Shown piece by piece: positions 11,260 to 21,204 of a DNA stretch of 64,000 nt. This DNA comes from Locusta migratoria (lineage: Eukaryota > Arthropoda > Insecta > Orthoptera > Acrididae). The translations under genes were made by a program, and so were the position numbers. Under the pieces are notes generated by a model. It ran no database searches. It had not been told where the DNA came from and saw only the letters and a program-made list of their open reading frames with translations. Within the stretch, counting starts at the first letter, position 1. Each line of letters begins with the position of its first letter. Location: assembly GCA_026315105.1 (NCBI GenBank), contig CM048747.1, positions 277,465,491 through 277,529,490 on the forward strand, written 5' to 3'.

Positions 11260-12056
11260 TCACAATGTTCTCTGATGGCAATAAGAAGAATATCAGCATT
11301 TCCTTGCAAATGGATTATTGCTTTATTTCAACAAGGTGAGAAATGAGTTAAGAGATATATGAAAAAGGACCAGGAATTGTTTCCAAACTATAGGCAGTGT
11401 TCATGACTTGTCAAATACTGTTTGCTCCAGAGCAACAACTGCATCAGATGACCAGTGACTGTGACTTCTTAACTGAAGTAACTTCATTCAGAACAACTCT
11501 GTATTCTAAAGAGTCATAAAAAGGCCCAGCCCTTAAACCCAGTCACCATTATGCATGGTTCCAGTAGACTCAAAATCCCCAAGAATGGACTATGGAAAAT
11601 TGGTGCAAAGTTCTCTTCACTGTTGAATGCCACATATCTGATACCAGCTGACCACTAACAACATGTATGGAGGAAACCTGGTAATGCTGCACACCAAAGG
11701 CATACCATCAATCAAGTACAGCAAGGTGGCAGATAAATGATGTACTTGGCAGGTATCACGTGGGCATTTCGGATGCCATTACTGGGCATCCAGGGCAAGT
11801 GCAAGGCCCCTCAATACTGAGATAATGTTCTTCTATGTATCATGGACCATTTCATCTGCATCATATGGAAGATTTAATTTTTATGGACAACTCTGGAGCC
11901 CAATGTGCAGACATTGTCAGTGATCTGGTTGTCATGCCAATATGATACAATTGGCTTGCCCTGCATTTTCCCCAGACCTGAATCCAGCTGAACAAGTTAG
12001 GGATAAATTTTGATACAGCTGTGCAAGCATTTCCTGGCCAAACACAAAGTCTACAA
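11260..12056 (+). mobile_element. Tc1/mariner transposase remnant
   Basis: Translated in all frames, the stretch follows the Tc1 order. An N-terminal ALFQQGE-type helix-turn-helix start lies near 11330. A W-x-E-x-W-x-K-VLF-like block (NGLWKIGAKFSSLLN) is near 11590. A catalytic-region block FMDNSGAQCADIVSDL lies near 11880 (equivalent of the MQDNAxxH motif), and SPDLNPAEQV near 11980 in a shifted frame (the SPDLNPIEH motif). Many stops; no intact domain and no terminal repeats were found. It directly abuts the Penelope-type sequence at 12057. Confidence 0.75.
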
Positions 12057-12149
12057 AAGTTAATCATGAGAATAATGGAGGATAGGTAACAACTCACCAT
12101 AAAGATACTTGCTGAGCAGTTGACAGACATAAAAACAGATAATCACATT

Positions 12150-13735
12150 GTGAACTTTAAAATTCTCCCGGCGGATCGAATATTCATAGAAGTTTCGGGT
12201 ATGCAGCCGGTCGTCGTCTAAAACATCACACGATATTTCGGCCAGACACCTGCTAGCCATCTTCAGGTGAGTCGATGAAGACTGAAGAGTGCGTCCAGCG
12301 TTCCACTATATATAGAAAACTTGGCGGTTGCAGCGCATGCGTCAAAACATAAACAGACAGGCCACACTGCCGGACGGCAGCGCCCTCGCTGGTGGAGCCG
12401 CGGAGTTCAGCTGTCCTCTGCACTGCCACTGCCGTTCACAGCCGACGTCGGCGCTCTCTGTCGTCTTCGATCTGAGCAAATTTTAGTAATGACGGGATTC
12501 CATGCTTTGTCAAGATTGTAGCCACTATCCCGATTCATCAAATTTTCCGCGACACGTATTTCCACAGATTCTTTGATAATGGAGTCCCAAAAAGATGTTG
12601 CTGTTGTCAAAATTACCGTTTTATCGTACTCCATAGAGTGTCCGGTGGAAATGCAGTGTTCAGCAATAGCAGACTTGCTTGGCTGTAAAAGGCGTGTGTT
12701 GCGTTTGTGTTCACTGCAACGTTCTTCAACAGTGCGCGTAGTCTGGCCTATATAAGCCATCCCACATTGGCAGGGAACTTTGTAGACACCAGCCTTACGC
12801 AACAACAAGTCATCCTTAACCGAACCCAGCAAGTCTGAAATTTTGGATGGTGGGCGGAAAATTACTTTCACTTGAAAATTTTGGAGAATTCTTGCTATTT
12901 TAAAAGAAATATTGCCAACAAACGGAAGAAAAGCAAGGGATTTTGCCGGTGTATCCTCCTCGTTCTCCACATTTTTGTTCTTCTTTTTAAGTGAGAGTGC
13001 CTTACTTATTTGCTGGTTAGAATATCCGTTGTCTCTAAACACTTGCTGGAGGTGAGCCAGCTCTTGTGGCAGACTATCAGCATCTGAGATTGTATGGGCT
13101 CTGTGAACAAGTGTTTTAAGGACACTACTGGTTTGCGACGGGTGGTGACAACTTGAAGCCTGTAAATATAAATCAGTATGAGTTGGCTTCCGAAAAACTG
13201 AGTGTCCCAAAGAGCCATCATCCTTCCTTTTAACTAAAACATCCAAAAAAGGTAAGCATCCATTTTGCTCTACTTCCATTGTGAACCGGATGTTATCATG
13301 AAGAGAGTTGAGATGGTGTAAAAACTTCTTTAGATTATCTTCCCCATGAGGCCATACAATGAAAGTATCGTCTACATATCTCCAAAATACTGTTGGTTTA
13401 AGGGGTGCTGATTCAAGGGCTCGTTCCTCGAAGTCCTCCATAAAAAGGTTAGCCACCATGGGAGACAGAGGGCTACCCATGGCGACACCGTCAGTTTGCT
13501 CAAAATATTCTTTGTTGAAAATAAAATAGGTCGAGGAGAGAACATGCTGAAAGAGAGCAGTGATATCAGCTTGAAAATATTTACCAATTAGTTTCAAAGA
13601 ATCTGTGAGAGGAACCTTTGTAAAAAGAGATACCACATCAAAGCTGACTAAAAGGTCAGAGCTACTAAGACGAAGAGCCCCCAGTCTCTTGATAAAATCT
13701 GCAGAATTCCTTATATGGTGCGAGCATTTGCCCAC
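12150..13735 (-). mobile_element. Penelope-like element, left (minus) copy
   Basis: A 5'-truncated Penelope-like retroelement reading leftward from 13735. Its 3' end extends 33 bases (12150-12182) beyond the part shared with the right copy and stops at the direct repeat. It shares a 1312-bp arm (12183-13494) with the right copy and carries 241 bp more at its 5' side (13495-13735). Terminal sequences include a hammerhead-like CTGAAGA...GAAA motif near 12237-12264. Confidence 0.88.
12407..13735 (-). CDS. Penelope-like reverse transcriptase + GIY-YIG endonuclease (5'-truncated)
   Basis: An open frame of about 440 codons without stops. In order, it holds the RT palm start (SSSDLLVSFDVVSLFTKVP, first catalytic Asp region), EQTDGVAMGSPLSPMVANLF, the catalytic FWRYVDDTFIVW (YVDD box), a thumb region with GCLPFLDVLVKR and FRKPTHTDLYLQ, then a linker and a C-terminal GIY-YIG nuclease (GVYKVPCQCGMAYIGQTTR, a HKRNTR segment and a VAENL block). 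These two domains define Penelope-like retroelements. The fingers domain is missing, because this copy starts at VGKCSHHIRNSADFIKR; upstream codons to 13810 are antisense to the inverted fingers fragment. The protein ends at 12407. Probably inactive for lack of the N-terminus. Confidence 0.88.
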   Translation of the reverse strand: MGKCSHHIRNSADFIKRLGALRLSSSDLLVSFDVVSLFTKVPLTDSLKLIGKYFQADITALFQHVLSSTYFIFNKEYFEQTDGVAMGSPLSPMVANLFMEDFEERALESAPLKPTVFWRYVDDTFIVWPHGEDNLKKFLHHLNSLHDNIRFTMEVEQNGCLPFLDVLVKRKDDGSLGHSVFRKPTHTDLYLQASSCHHPSQTSSVLKTLVHRAHTISDADSLPQELAHLQQVFRDNGYSNQQISKALSLKKKNKNVENEEDTPAKSLAFLPFVGNISFKIARILQNFQVKVIFRPPSKISDLLGSVKDDLLLRKAGVYKVPCQCGMAYIGQTTRTVEERCSEHKRNTRLLQPSKSAIAEHCISTGHSMEYDKTVILTTATSFWDSIIKESVEIRVAENLMNRDSGYNLDKAWNPVITKICSDRRRQRAPTSAVNGSGSAEDS

Positions 13736-15164
13736 CAAATATGGCCTTCCTAAGGTCCATAAGGAAAATTTGCCTTTGCGTCCCATAGTTAGCAATATTG
13801 GTGCCCCCACATATGACTTAGCAAAACATCTTGCTTCCTTACTCAGACCACTCTGACGGTGTCGCCATGGGTAGCCCTCTGTCTCCCATGGTGGCTAACC
13901 TTTTTATGGAGGACTTCGAGGAACGAGCCCTTGAATCAGCACCCCTTAAACCAACAGTATTTTGGAGATATGTAGACGATACTTTCATTGTATGGCCTCA
14001 TGGGGAAGATAATCTAAAGAAGTTTTTACACCATCTCAACTCTCTTCATGATAACATCCGGTTCACAATGGAAGTAGAGCAAAATGGATGCTTACCTTTT
14101 TTGGATGTTTTAGTTAAAAGGAAGGATGATGGCTCTTTGGGACACTCAGTTTTTCGGAAGCCAACTCATACTGATTTATATTTACAGGCTTCAAGTTGTC
14201 ACCACCCGTCGCAAACCAGTAGTGTCCTTAAAACACTTGTTCACAGAGCCCATACAATCTCAGATGCTGATAGTCTGCCACAAGAGCTGGCTCACCTCCA
14301 GCAAGTGTTTAGAGACAACGGATATTCTAACCAGCAAATAAGTAAGGCACTCTCACTTAAAAAGAAGAACAAAAATGTGGAGAACGAGGAGGATACACCG
14401 GCAAAATCCCTTGCTTTTCTTCCGTTTGTTGGCAATATTTCTTTTAAAATAGCAAGAATTCTCCAAAATTTTCAAGTGAAAGTAATTTTCCGCCCACCAT
14501 CCAAAATTTCAGACTTGCTGGGTTCGGTTAAGGATGACTTGTTGTTGCGTAAGGCTGGTGTCTACAAAGTTCCCTGCCAATGTGGGATGGCTTATATAGG
14601 CCAGACTACGCGCACTGTTGAAGAACGTTGCAGTGAACACAAACGCAACACACGCCTTTTACAGCCAAGCAAGTCTGCTATTGCTGAACACTGCATTTCC
14701 ACCGGACACTCTATGGAGTACGATAAAACGGTAATTTTGACAACAGCAACATCTTTTTGGGACTCCATTATCAAAGAATCTGTGGAAATACGTGTCGCGG
14801 AAAATTTGATGAATCGGGATAGTGGCTACAATCTTGACAAAGCATGGAATCCCGTCATTACTAAAATTTGCTCAGATCGAAGACGACAGAGAGCGCCGAC
14901 GTCGGCTGTGAACGGCAGTGGCAGTGCAGAGGACAGCTGAACTCCGCGGCTCCACCAGCGAGGGCGCTGCCGTCCGGCAGTGTGGCCTGTCTGTTTATGT
15001 TTTGACGCATGCGCTGCAACCGCCAAGTTTTCTATATATAGTGGAACGCTGGACGCACTCTTCAGTCTTCATCGACTCACCTGAAGATGGCTAGCAGGTG
15101 TCTGGCCGAAATATCGTGTGATGTTTTAGACGACGACCGGCTGCATACCCGAAACTTCTATGAA
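13736..15164 (+). mobile_element. Penelope-like element, right (plus) copy with internal deletion
   Basis: Plus-strand copy head to head with the left copy. 13736-13852 encodes the RT fingers (YGLPKVHKENLPLRPIVS, then APTYDLAKHLASLLRPL). The next base joins directly to the DGVAMGSP block at 13853, so the 241 bp between these parts of the RT are absent here; that same 241 bp is what the left copy has at its 5' side. From 13853 to 15164 it matches the left arm base for base wherever compared, with equal length. Confidence 0.88.
13853..14940 (+). CDS. Penelope-like RT C-terminal half + GIY-YIG endonuclease
   Basis: Open frame identical in translation to the left copy from DGVAMGSPLSP to the stop at 14940: YVDD box, thumb, linker and GIY-YIG nuclease (CQCGMAYIGQTTRTVEERC). 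It is out of frame with the fingers fragment immediately upstream (13736-13852), where the fingers frame hits TGA at 13854, so no full RT can be made. The ATG at 13831 lies in junction sequence and is not a natural start. Confidence 0.85.
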
Positions 15165-15250
15165 GATAATCACATTATATATTTTCATGTCTGTCAACAA
15201 CTCCGTGAGCTTCTTTACGGTGAGTTGTTACCTGTTCTCCATTATTGACA

Positions 15251-15589
15251 TTCCTCTCAGATTTTTCATTGTTAAGAGTTAATCATGTTTGTCACTGGAG
15301 ACTGGGATGAATCAGACAAGTAGTGGTTGTGGCCAGTATGCCAAGTAGGGTGCAGGCTTGCATTCATGAAAGGTAACATGCTACGCTTATTGAATGAGGT
15401 TGCTACACCCAAAGAGCATAGCTCAAGAAAATGATTTTAGGTTCCATTTAAATACAAAAGGAGTGATTTCTGGGGTTTTGTCAAAAAATTGGAAGATGTA
15501 ATACTTTATAAATACCAATCAACCATAGTGCAGAACACCATAGAACTTCTGGTTGTTGGGTGACAACATTTTTTGATGTGTGTTATTTG
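15251..15589. other. intron sequence, nothing recognised
   Basis: No coding region or element ends recognised. Confidence 0.5.
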
Positions 15590-15602
15590 TAATAGATAAA
15601 TG

Positions 15603-15802
15603 TTTGTAAATCTATTGGATCAAACTGCATGGTCATCAGTCCGTAGCTTACAAACTACTTAAACCTAGGTAAACTAACCTAAGGACAACACACACACACA
15701 CACACACACACCAATGCCCCAGGGAGGACTCAAACCTCCGCGGCGAGCAACTGCACGCTCCGCAGGGAGACGCTTTAGACCGCTCGGCTACTCCACCGCG
15801 GC
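15603..15802 (-). mobile_element. tRNA-derived SINE (variant with CA tract)
   Basis: On the minus strand it begins GCCGCGGTGGAGTAGCCGAG (A-box region) followed by a GGTTTGAGTCC B box, then a body with a GT/CA tract and CTTACAAACTACTTAAACC-type tail in the plus reading. Flanked by a 13-bp TSD TAATAGATAAATG (15590-15602 and 15803-15815). Close relative of the copy at 22361. Confidence 0.88.
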
Positions 15803-15815
15803 TAATAGATAAATG

Positions 15816-16246
15816 AAAAAAATTTTACATTATTTTTTAATTAATATTGTTTCACAAAATAATGCAATGAAAAACATTGTGTTACCAATTCTGTAATTTT
15901 TGCAGTGCCTCCTGTATGACCTTAATTTTAGCCTATAAATCATGATAATTACGGACAAATTGTAATACTTGGAATGTTTATTTTTTTAAATAGATACTGT
16001 TCACTTATTTTTGGTGGATTTGGGAACAACCCTGTACATATTCACGAATCCCCGCATCCATTCCAATTGCCTTTTTTTGAGCTCAGAATTATTTGTTATG
16101 AAGAAGTTCACTCCGCAATCCGCACCCAAGGACATGCATCGGCAATCGTTAAGACACTGGTATCAGCACATGTGGTCACATCGAACTTGCCTCATCATCT
16201 CTAGTCACCACTTCCTTGCTGAATGCCCTCATCTTAGTTAGACTCA
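15816..16246. other. intron sequence, nothing recognised
   Basis: AT-rich. Overlapping small open frames at 15974-16241 do not match a known domain; part may belong to the Penelope remnant that follows. Confidence 0.4.
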
Positions 16247-17345
16247 GTGCTGGTTCCCAAGCCTTGCTCAGATTGTAGGGATAAGCTCTTGAACTTTCCT
16301 ACACACCTGAAATCCATATACTCAAACATCAAATTCACTATGGAGATTGAAACAGAAGGAAAATTATCATTCCTGGACATCGTGGTTAAGAGAAGGGCTG
16401 GTGGCACTCTGGGTCATGTTGTTTACTGGAAGAAAACACACACTGACCTGTATTTGAAAGCAGACAGCTGTCATTACCCTTCGCAGAGGAATGGAGTGTT
16501 AAAAACATTGGCACTTAGGGTATGCACCATTTTAGATGCCAAGAGTGTGCCCCAAAAGCTGGAACACCTCAGAACAGTATTCCGAGAAAACAAGTACTTA
16601 GAATGGTATATTCAACCCACTCTCTGCCCCACCATTACAGTAAAGCCTTTGGAGAATGAATAAGTCATGGAGGAAGAGGTAGCCACAGCCTTTATACCAT
16701 ACACTGGCTCACTATCAGAAAAATAGGCAATAAAGCACAAATCTTACTGGGAAGTGTCAAAGACGATCTCAGTTTGCGGAAGGCCAGCATATACCAGATT
16801 CTGTGTCAGTGTGGGACGACTTATATCGAACAGACAGCGTACACCAATGAAGGTTGTTGCCACGAACATCAGAAACATACTCGTCTTAAGTATCCTAAAA
16901 AGTGAGATGGATTACAAATGTACCAGGATCTTGGCAAAGACTTCAAAATACTGGGACAGCGTTGTTAGAGCGACCATCAAGATTTGCACCAGGGAAGAGA
17001 TCATCAACCGAGACTGAGGTTACAATCCAAGCAAGGCTTGGGAACTAGCACTGAGTCTAATTAAGAAGAGAATATTCAGCAAATAACTGGCAACTAGAGA
17101 TGATGAGGCAAGTACATCGAGATGACCACTTATGCTGATATCAGTGTCTTAATGACCACCACTGCGTGCCCGCGGGCTTGGAGAGAACGCCTTGGGGGTG
17201 CAGGGATATAACACAGCCACCCTCCCTCAGGACCTCAGTCCGTCAGTTCACCTGAGGATGGCAACATGTCTGACCACAAAAATATTGTGCCCATTGTACA
17301 CTGTGAACTGGCAGTACACTTGTGGACTATTTGAGCAATCTCACT
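16247..17345 (+). mobile_element. second Penelope-like element, decayed
   Basis: 16247-16663 aligns by eye with the thumb region of the 12-15 kb element: KFTMEIETEGKLSFLDIVVK, a short gap, HVVYWKKTHTDLYLKADSCH and an YPSQRNGVLKTLA block. Frameshifted pieces of the GIY-YIG nuclease follow at 16754-17017 (a CVCQCG-like, then IEQ-like stretch, and INRDxGYNxSKAW). Near 17250-17345 a terminal sequence with CACCTGAGGATGGCAACATG corresponds to the CTGAAGATGG end of the other copy. It is clearly a different, older family member. Confidence 0.8.
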
Positions 17346-17809
17346 GTGTTTCAAATTTGGATTTTCTTTAACTGTGTAGCTGTTTTCAGTCCTTTCATTT
17401 TTAAATGTAGCCTCCTTAATTCAGAAGTGCTTATCAACTTCGCAGTGATTAATCACAATTTTTTTAATGAGATTATCTGAAATTACAAATTTAGTCACAT
17501 GACAATGGCGCAGTGGTCTAAAACTTAGAAGTCATGTGATATACAGATACCTACACAGAGCAACAAACACATTTGGATATAATTGTAATATCATATAGAT
17601 TTAATAAAGTCACTTTCATTTAATCCCTTCATTCATAATGACAATATCCTCTATAGGAACTGCCACACACCATGACGCAGTATGGGTAATATGGTTTATA
17701 CTTCTTAAAGCAATAAAAAATGAAACAAGGTTTTCAATACAGGACCTTTATAACACAGTACACGGAATAGAAATTAAAGAACTAAAAAAATAGATATTAA
17801 AATCCCAAT
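17346..17809. other. intron sequence, nothing recognised
   Basis: No coding region or element ends recognised. Confidence 0.5.
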
Positions 17810-17815
17810 ATTCAC

Positions 17816-18003
17816 CTTAAGACGTGAGGAAACCAAAATGTCCAGTGCCATCATCACAAGCAATATATAAAACACAACTGTATAATCTTTCTTCATTTGA
17901 CCCCTGCTAAACTCATCAACTAAAATGCCTGCCAAGATTGAAAATGTTCCCCAACCAACCGCTCCCCATAAACGCTGCTGACCAAAATTTGATGGTTGAT
18001 CAC
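17816..18003 (-). CDS. MFSD6: MFSD6-like gene, coding exon 4
   Basis: Too short to stand out as an open frame. The acceptor TTCTCTGTTTCAG ends at 18004 and the donor is AAG|GTGAAT at 17816. It starts with GT completing the glycine begun in exon 3 and then reads DQPSNFGQQRLWGAVGWG, the strongest MFSD6 family signature, followed by a hydrophobic helix, an acidic/basic loop (DEFSRGQMKKD) and another helix ending SSRLK. Length 188 bp, phase 1 in and phase 0 out, matching exons 3 and 5. The donor is weaker than the others, so the 3' edge is slightly less certain than the 5' edge. Confidence 0.88.
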
Positions 18004-18889
18004 CTGAAACAGAGAAAATCAGAATCCGGTTAATAAATGTTCAAACAAATTAAGAGACAGATTTCAAAATAGCACTTTAAACTCCGTGTGCGAGTAAACA
18101 AAAAAAACGTGCATATGGATCAATATATTACACTTACAGAAATTATTATGAATTTAGGAAAATTTGAAAGGAAATTACATTTTAAAATCACAACACACTT
18201 CTGCGATTTGCAAATCACACAGGACGAATATAAATTACTTTGAATATAAATTACTTTGAAGTAAAACTAACAGGATCACACTAAAAAGAAATATACACTG
18301 GCATTAAAGAAGTATGAAGGCAGGAGAAGGAAGTTTAGAATGTAATATCCTGTTAATGATTGGAAACCGGTGTAGTTAGTGCAATTTGCTATGGTATGTG
18401 CACTTCACTGAACGTTTCTTGAAACGAATGTTCCACAAGGAAAGTGAACAGCTCACAAATCGATATAATGTCTCTAAGTGTATCGTTGCAGTACATCACT
18501 GACATTTCATTTTTCAATTTATCATGGGAAAAAAACCTAAAGGAAATTTAATGGAAAGGAATTGTTCTGAAGGAAGCAAACTTATTTTGGAACAAAAAGT
18601 TCAAAGATACTAAATATGTGAGAGTTTTGAAATCTTCCTTTCAGTTAGTTGATCATGTCACACACTTCTTTCACATCTGCTGTCAGATTAAGTTCAGTGC
18701 TGTATTTGGAATGTTTTCTTGAAGGAGCAAAACATTTATATTCAGAAACAGCCTACTCAAAATGATATACTGGTAATGCATCAAGGCAAATCATATAAAA
18801 TTTTATGTAAGTGAAAACTAGTGTGTGACTTGCCTCAATACTTGACAAACAGATAGAATCAAACAGATTACTGATCATTCATTGGATTT
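18004..18889. other. intron sequence, nothing recognised
   Basis: AT-rich intron 3 sequence. A short direct repeat TGAATATAAATTACTT occurs near 18225-18255. Nothing else recognised. Confidence 0.5.
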
Positions 18890-19800
18890 AGTGATATAAT
18901 TTGCTCTCGGGATCTGAACCGTGTTATAGGATATAGCAACATTTTTCTAATAGAAAAAATTATTAGAAGGGACAAAAAGCCTGGATTGTCAAGTAAATTT
19001 CTTAAGGCAAATGATTCTGTTCATAAAATGGTCCCAAAAATCCTCATCCTTAATCTTATCAAAAGATTCCAATATATGTAATTTCGAATTTACATACAGA
19101 TGAAGACACTGAATGAATTCTTTTTTTACAGACTGTCCATAACAAATCACTTCCCTTGAGTGATGATGGAGGAAAAAAAGTTGTAAATCCAGCAATATTT
19201 GCTAAGAATAACCTAACAGACTTTATCTTTTTCTCATAAGCATTCTGAATACTCAAATTCATTAGGTGTGCACAACAGTGAACATACTTGGCATATAAAG
19301 GAAAGTGTATTGCTTCAGTGTATGTACATCACTATGACTGTCCCTCATTACTGCAGTGCCATGATATGCCTGAGCAATGAATTTTTCGTAAAAACAGAAT
19401 GGTCAAGGTTCTTTTTAGCATATCAATAAGCCTATGTAGTGTCCTATCAGTAACATTTTCCCAGGAAATGAATCTTTCATCAGTTTCTTCCTCTTAATAT
19501 ATTGTAGTACAACGACAAATGGACTTCTGTACATAATATCTGTTGTTTTGTCTACCTGCACAGAAACAAAAGTGACAGCATTAATGTCTTTAATCTGTTC
19601 TTAAATGTGAACTTGATACATATAGCCTAAGTTCATTTTGTATCATGTCTCACATTTATTAACAGAAGTACTAGAACTGCCTAAGTGGTTATCTACCACA
19701 CTGTCAAGGTTTGCCATAAACAGATAACAATTCCATGAAACTGTGATGGTTTGCTGACTCCTATTGTGCTAAGTCATAAGTTCCACATAACATTAAGCAC
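18890..19800 (-). mobile_element. hAT transposase remnant (ZMYM-like group)
   Basis: Reading leftward in shifting frames: INAVTFVSVQVDKTTDI (catalytic DxTTDI-like block), a VVVLQYIKR segment, FIAQAYHGTAVMRDSHS (the QxYDGAxxM motif), then VHCCAHLMNLSIQNAYEK and an FFSSI block. This is the order seen in ZMYM/KIAA1586-like hAT transposases. Stops are frequent and the C-terminal dimerisation domain is not visible. Terminal repeats were not identified. Confidence 0.65.
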
Positions 19801-21190
19801 TCTGCTATTTCGTTTTGTATGTTTGTACTCTTCCCAACTAATACATTATTTCTAAATGCTGAATTAATGCAAGCAGCGATGTTAATTGTACCAAAAATTG
19901 TATATGTGTTTTCTGAATGTAGTCCACTTTTCTCACGTAGATTCTATAGCAAAAAACACATACATAATAATAATAAAAAAAAACATTTTTGTTACTCTTC
20001 ATTCATAGAATCTTCTATGGCAGAAAGTTCTCATCGTCTTTCCCTCGAGTTAAAAAAGAAATTGATTAGTTATTGCGCCCCTAACCACTCTTCTCTTCCA
20101 CAATAAATGAAAGGGCACTTTAAACAAACATTCTAATTTATTCATTTTAATGCTCAAGTTTCAACTACACAGCTCCAGAAATTGGAACACTACTGAAGGT
20201 GGCCTCATTTACTGTTACGCTCATTTCCTGTTGACAAATGGCAGTAATGCATGCAGTAATGCACTTGGTAGCAACAAGAGGTAGGTATAATCAAGTGCAG
20301 TTAATTTTGTCATTCTATAATGTAATTTAAAAGGTACATAATGTGCATACTGTCGGCAAAATATGTCATTAATAGAGTTAGCAGTAAAGAGGTAATAAGT
20401 CAAAACATCATGTGTCATGGACAAGTTTTTAATTAACCAAATTCTTTATGATCTCATATACCAGAACAGTGTGTCATACTATGTTCTAATGTGGAATGTA
20501 CATTCAGAAGTATGCATCTATATAGTCTGTAAAATGTCTTGTAAATACAATTAGTAGTAAAGAGGCAATTAATTGTAACTTTGGGCACAATTCCATAGTT
20601 TTTTCTTTTCTTTTTTCTTCTTCATAAACAGCATGAAAGTAATAAGCAAATAAAATTCTTTTCATCATTTTGCTGGGGTTTCATAAAGGTTTGAAATTTT
20701 ATATAAAGTTTGTTGAAAGTTATCAAGTTCTTTCATTCTCAAGTGGTCGATGACAAAAATCTCGTTATTCACGCATCGCACAATAGGGCAGTTTTCATTG
20801 TTTATTGTTGTCTGATAGTAAGGAATATGTGCATTAAGTTTGGTTGCAATCAGGCAAGTAGTGTAAGAGGAGGTGTGGAACATAATTAAACACATACCTA
20901 CATTTTTATAATATGCATACATACATACAGGATTACAGGAGTGAGCAGAATTTTCATTTCATTGTATGCCAACAAATAAAGTGAGTTAGTAATTTTATAT
21001 GTAGGGATTAATATCCTATCAGATATGTACACATTTAATTAAAAAAATCAATTTGAAATTCAAAGTCTACACACATTGCCAGGATTTTGAAATTTGTCAA
21101 ATTTGACTTCTTTTTCTGAACGAGTCGTCATGTAGACAAGAATTATTAACGGCAACATGAGATGGTTTTTACCATTATTTATGCTTAAAA
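19801..21190. other. intron sequence, no gene recognised
   Basis: No recognised domains. A minus-strand open frame at 20665-20922 (85 codons, ending YKISNLYETPAK) has no family I recognise; it may be a fragment of an unclassified repeat. Confidence 0.4.
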
Positions 21191-21204
21191 GTGAGACTAA
21201 AGAG

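Larger units (their letters stand above)
12057..15250. mobile_element. outer Penelope-type termini around the palindrome
   Basis: The left flank (12070-12136: GGTAACAACTCACCATAAAG, then TTGACAGACATAAAAAC) and the right flank (15177-15245: TTTCATGTCTGTCAACAA, then TTTACGGTGAGTTGTTACC) are inverted copies of the same terminal sequence found at 1400-1985 and 52600-52700. The palindromic Penelope pair is inserted between them, flanked by a 13-bp direct repeat AGATAATCACATT (12137-12149 and 15164-15176). Confidence 0.6.

Noticed and set aside
13736..13810. Apparent N-terminus (ATG at 13810) of the minus-strand Penelope ORF
   Set aside because: This stretch is the reverse strand of the plus-oriented RT fingers fragment; the true Penelope sequence in the minus copy starts at 13735.
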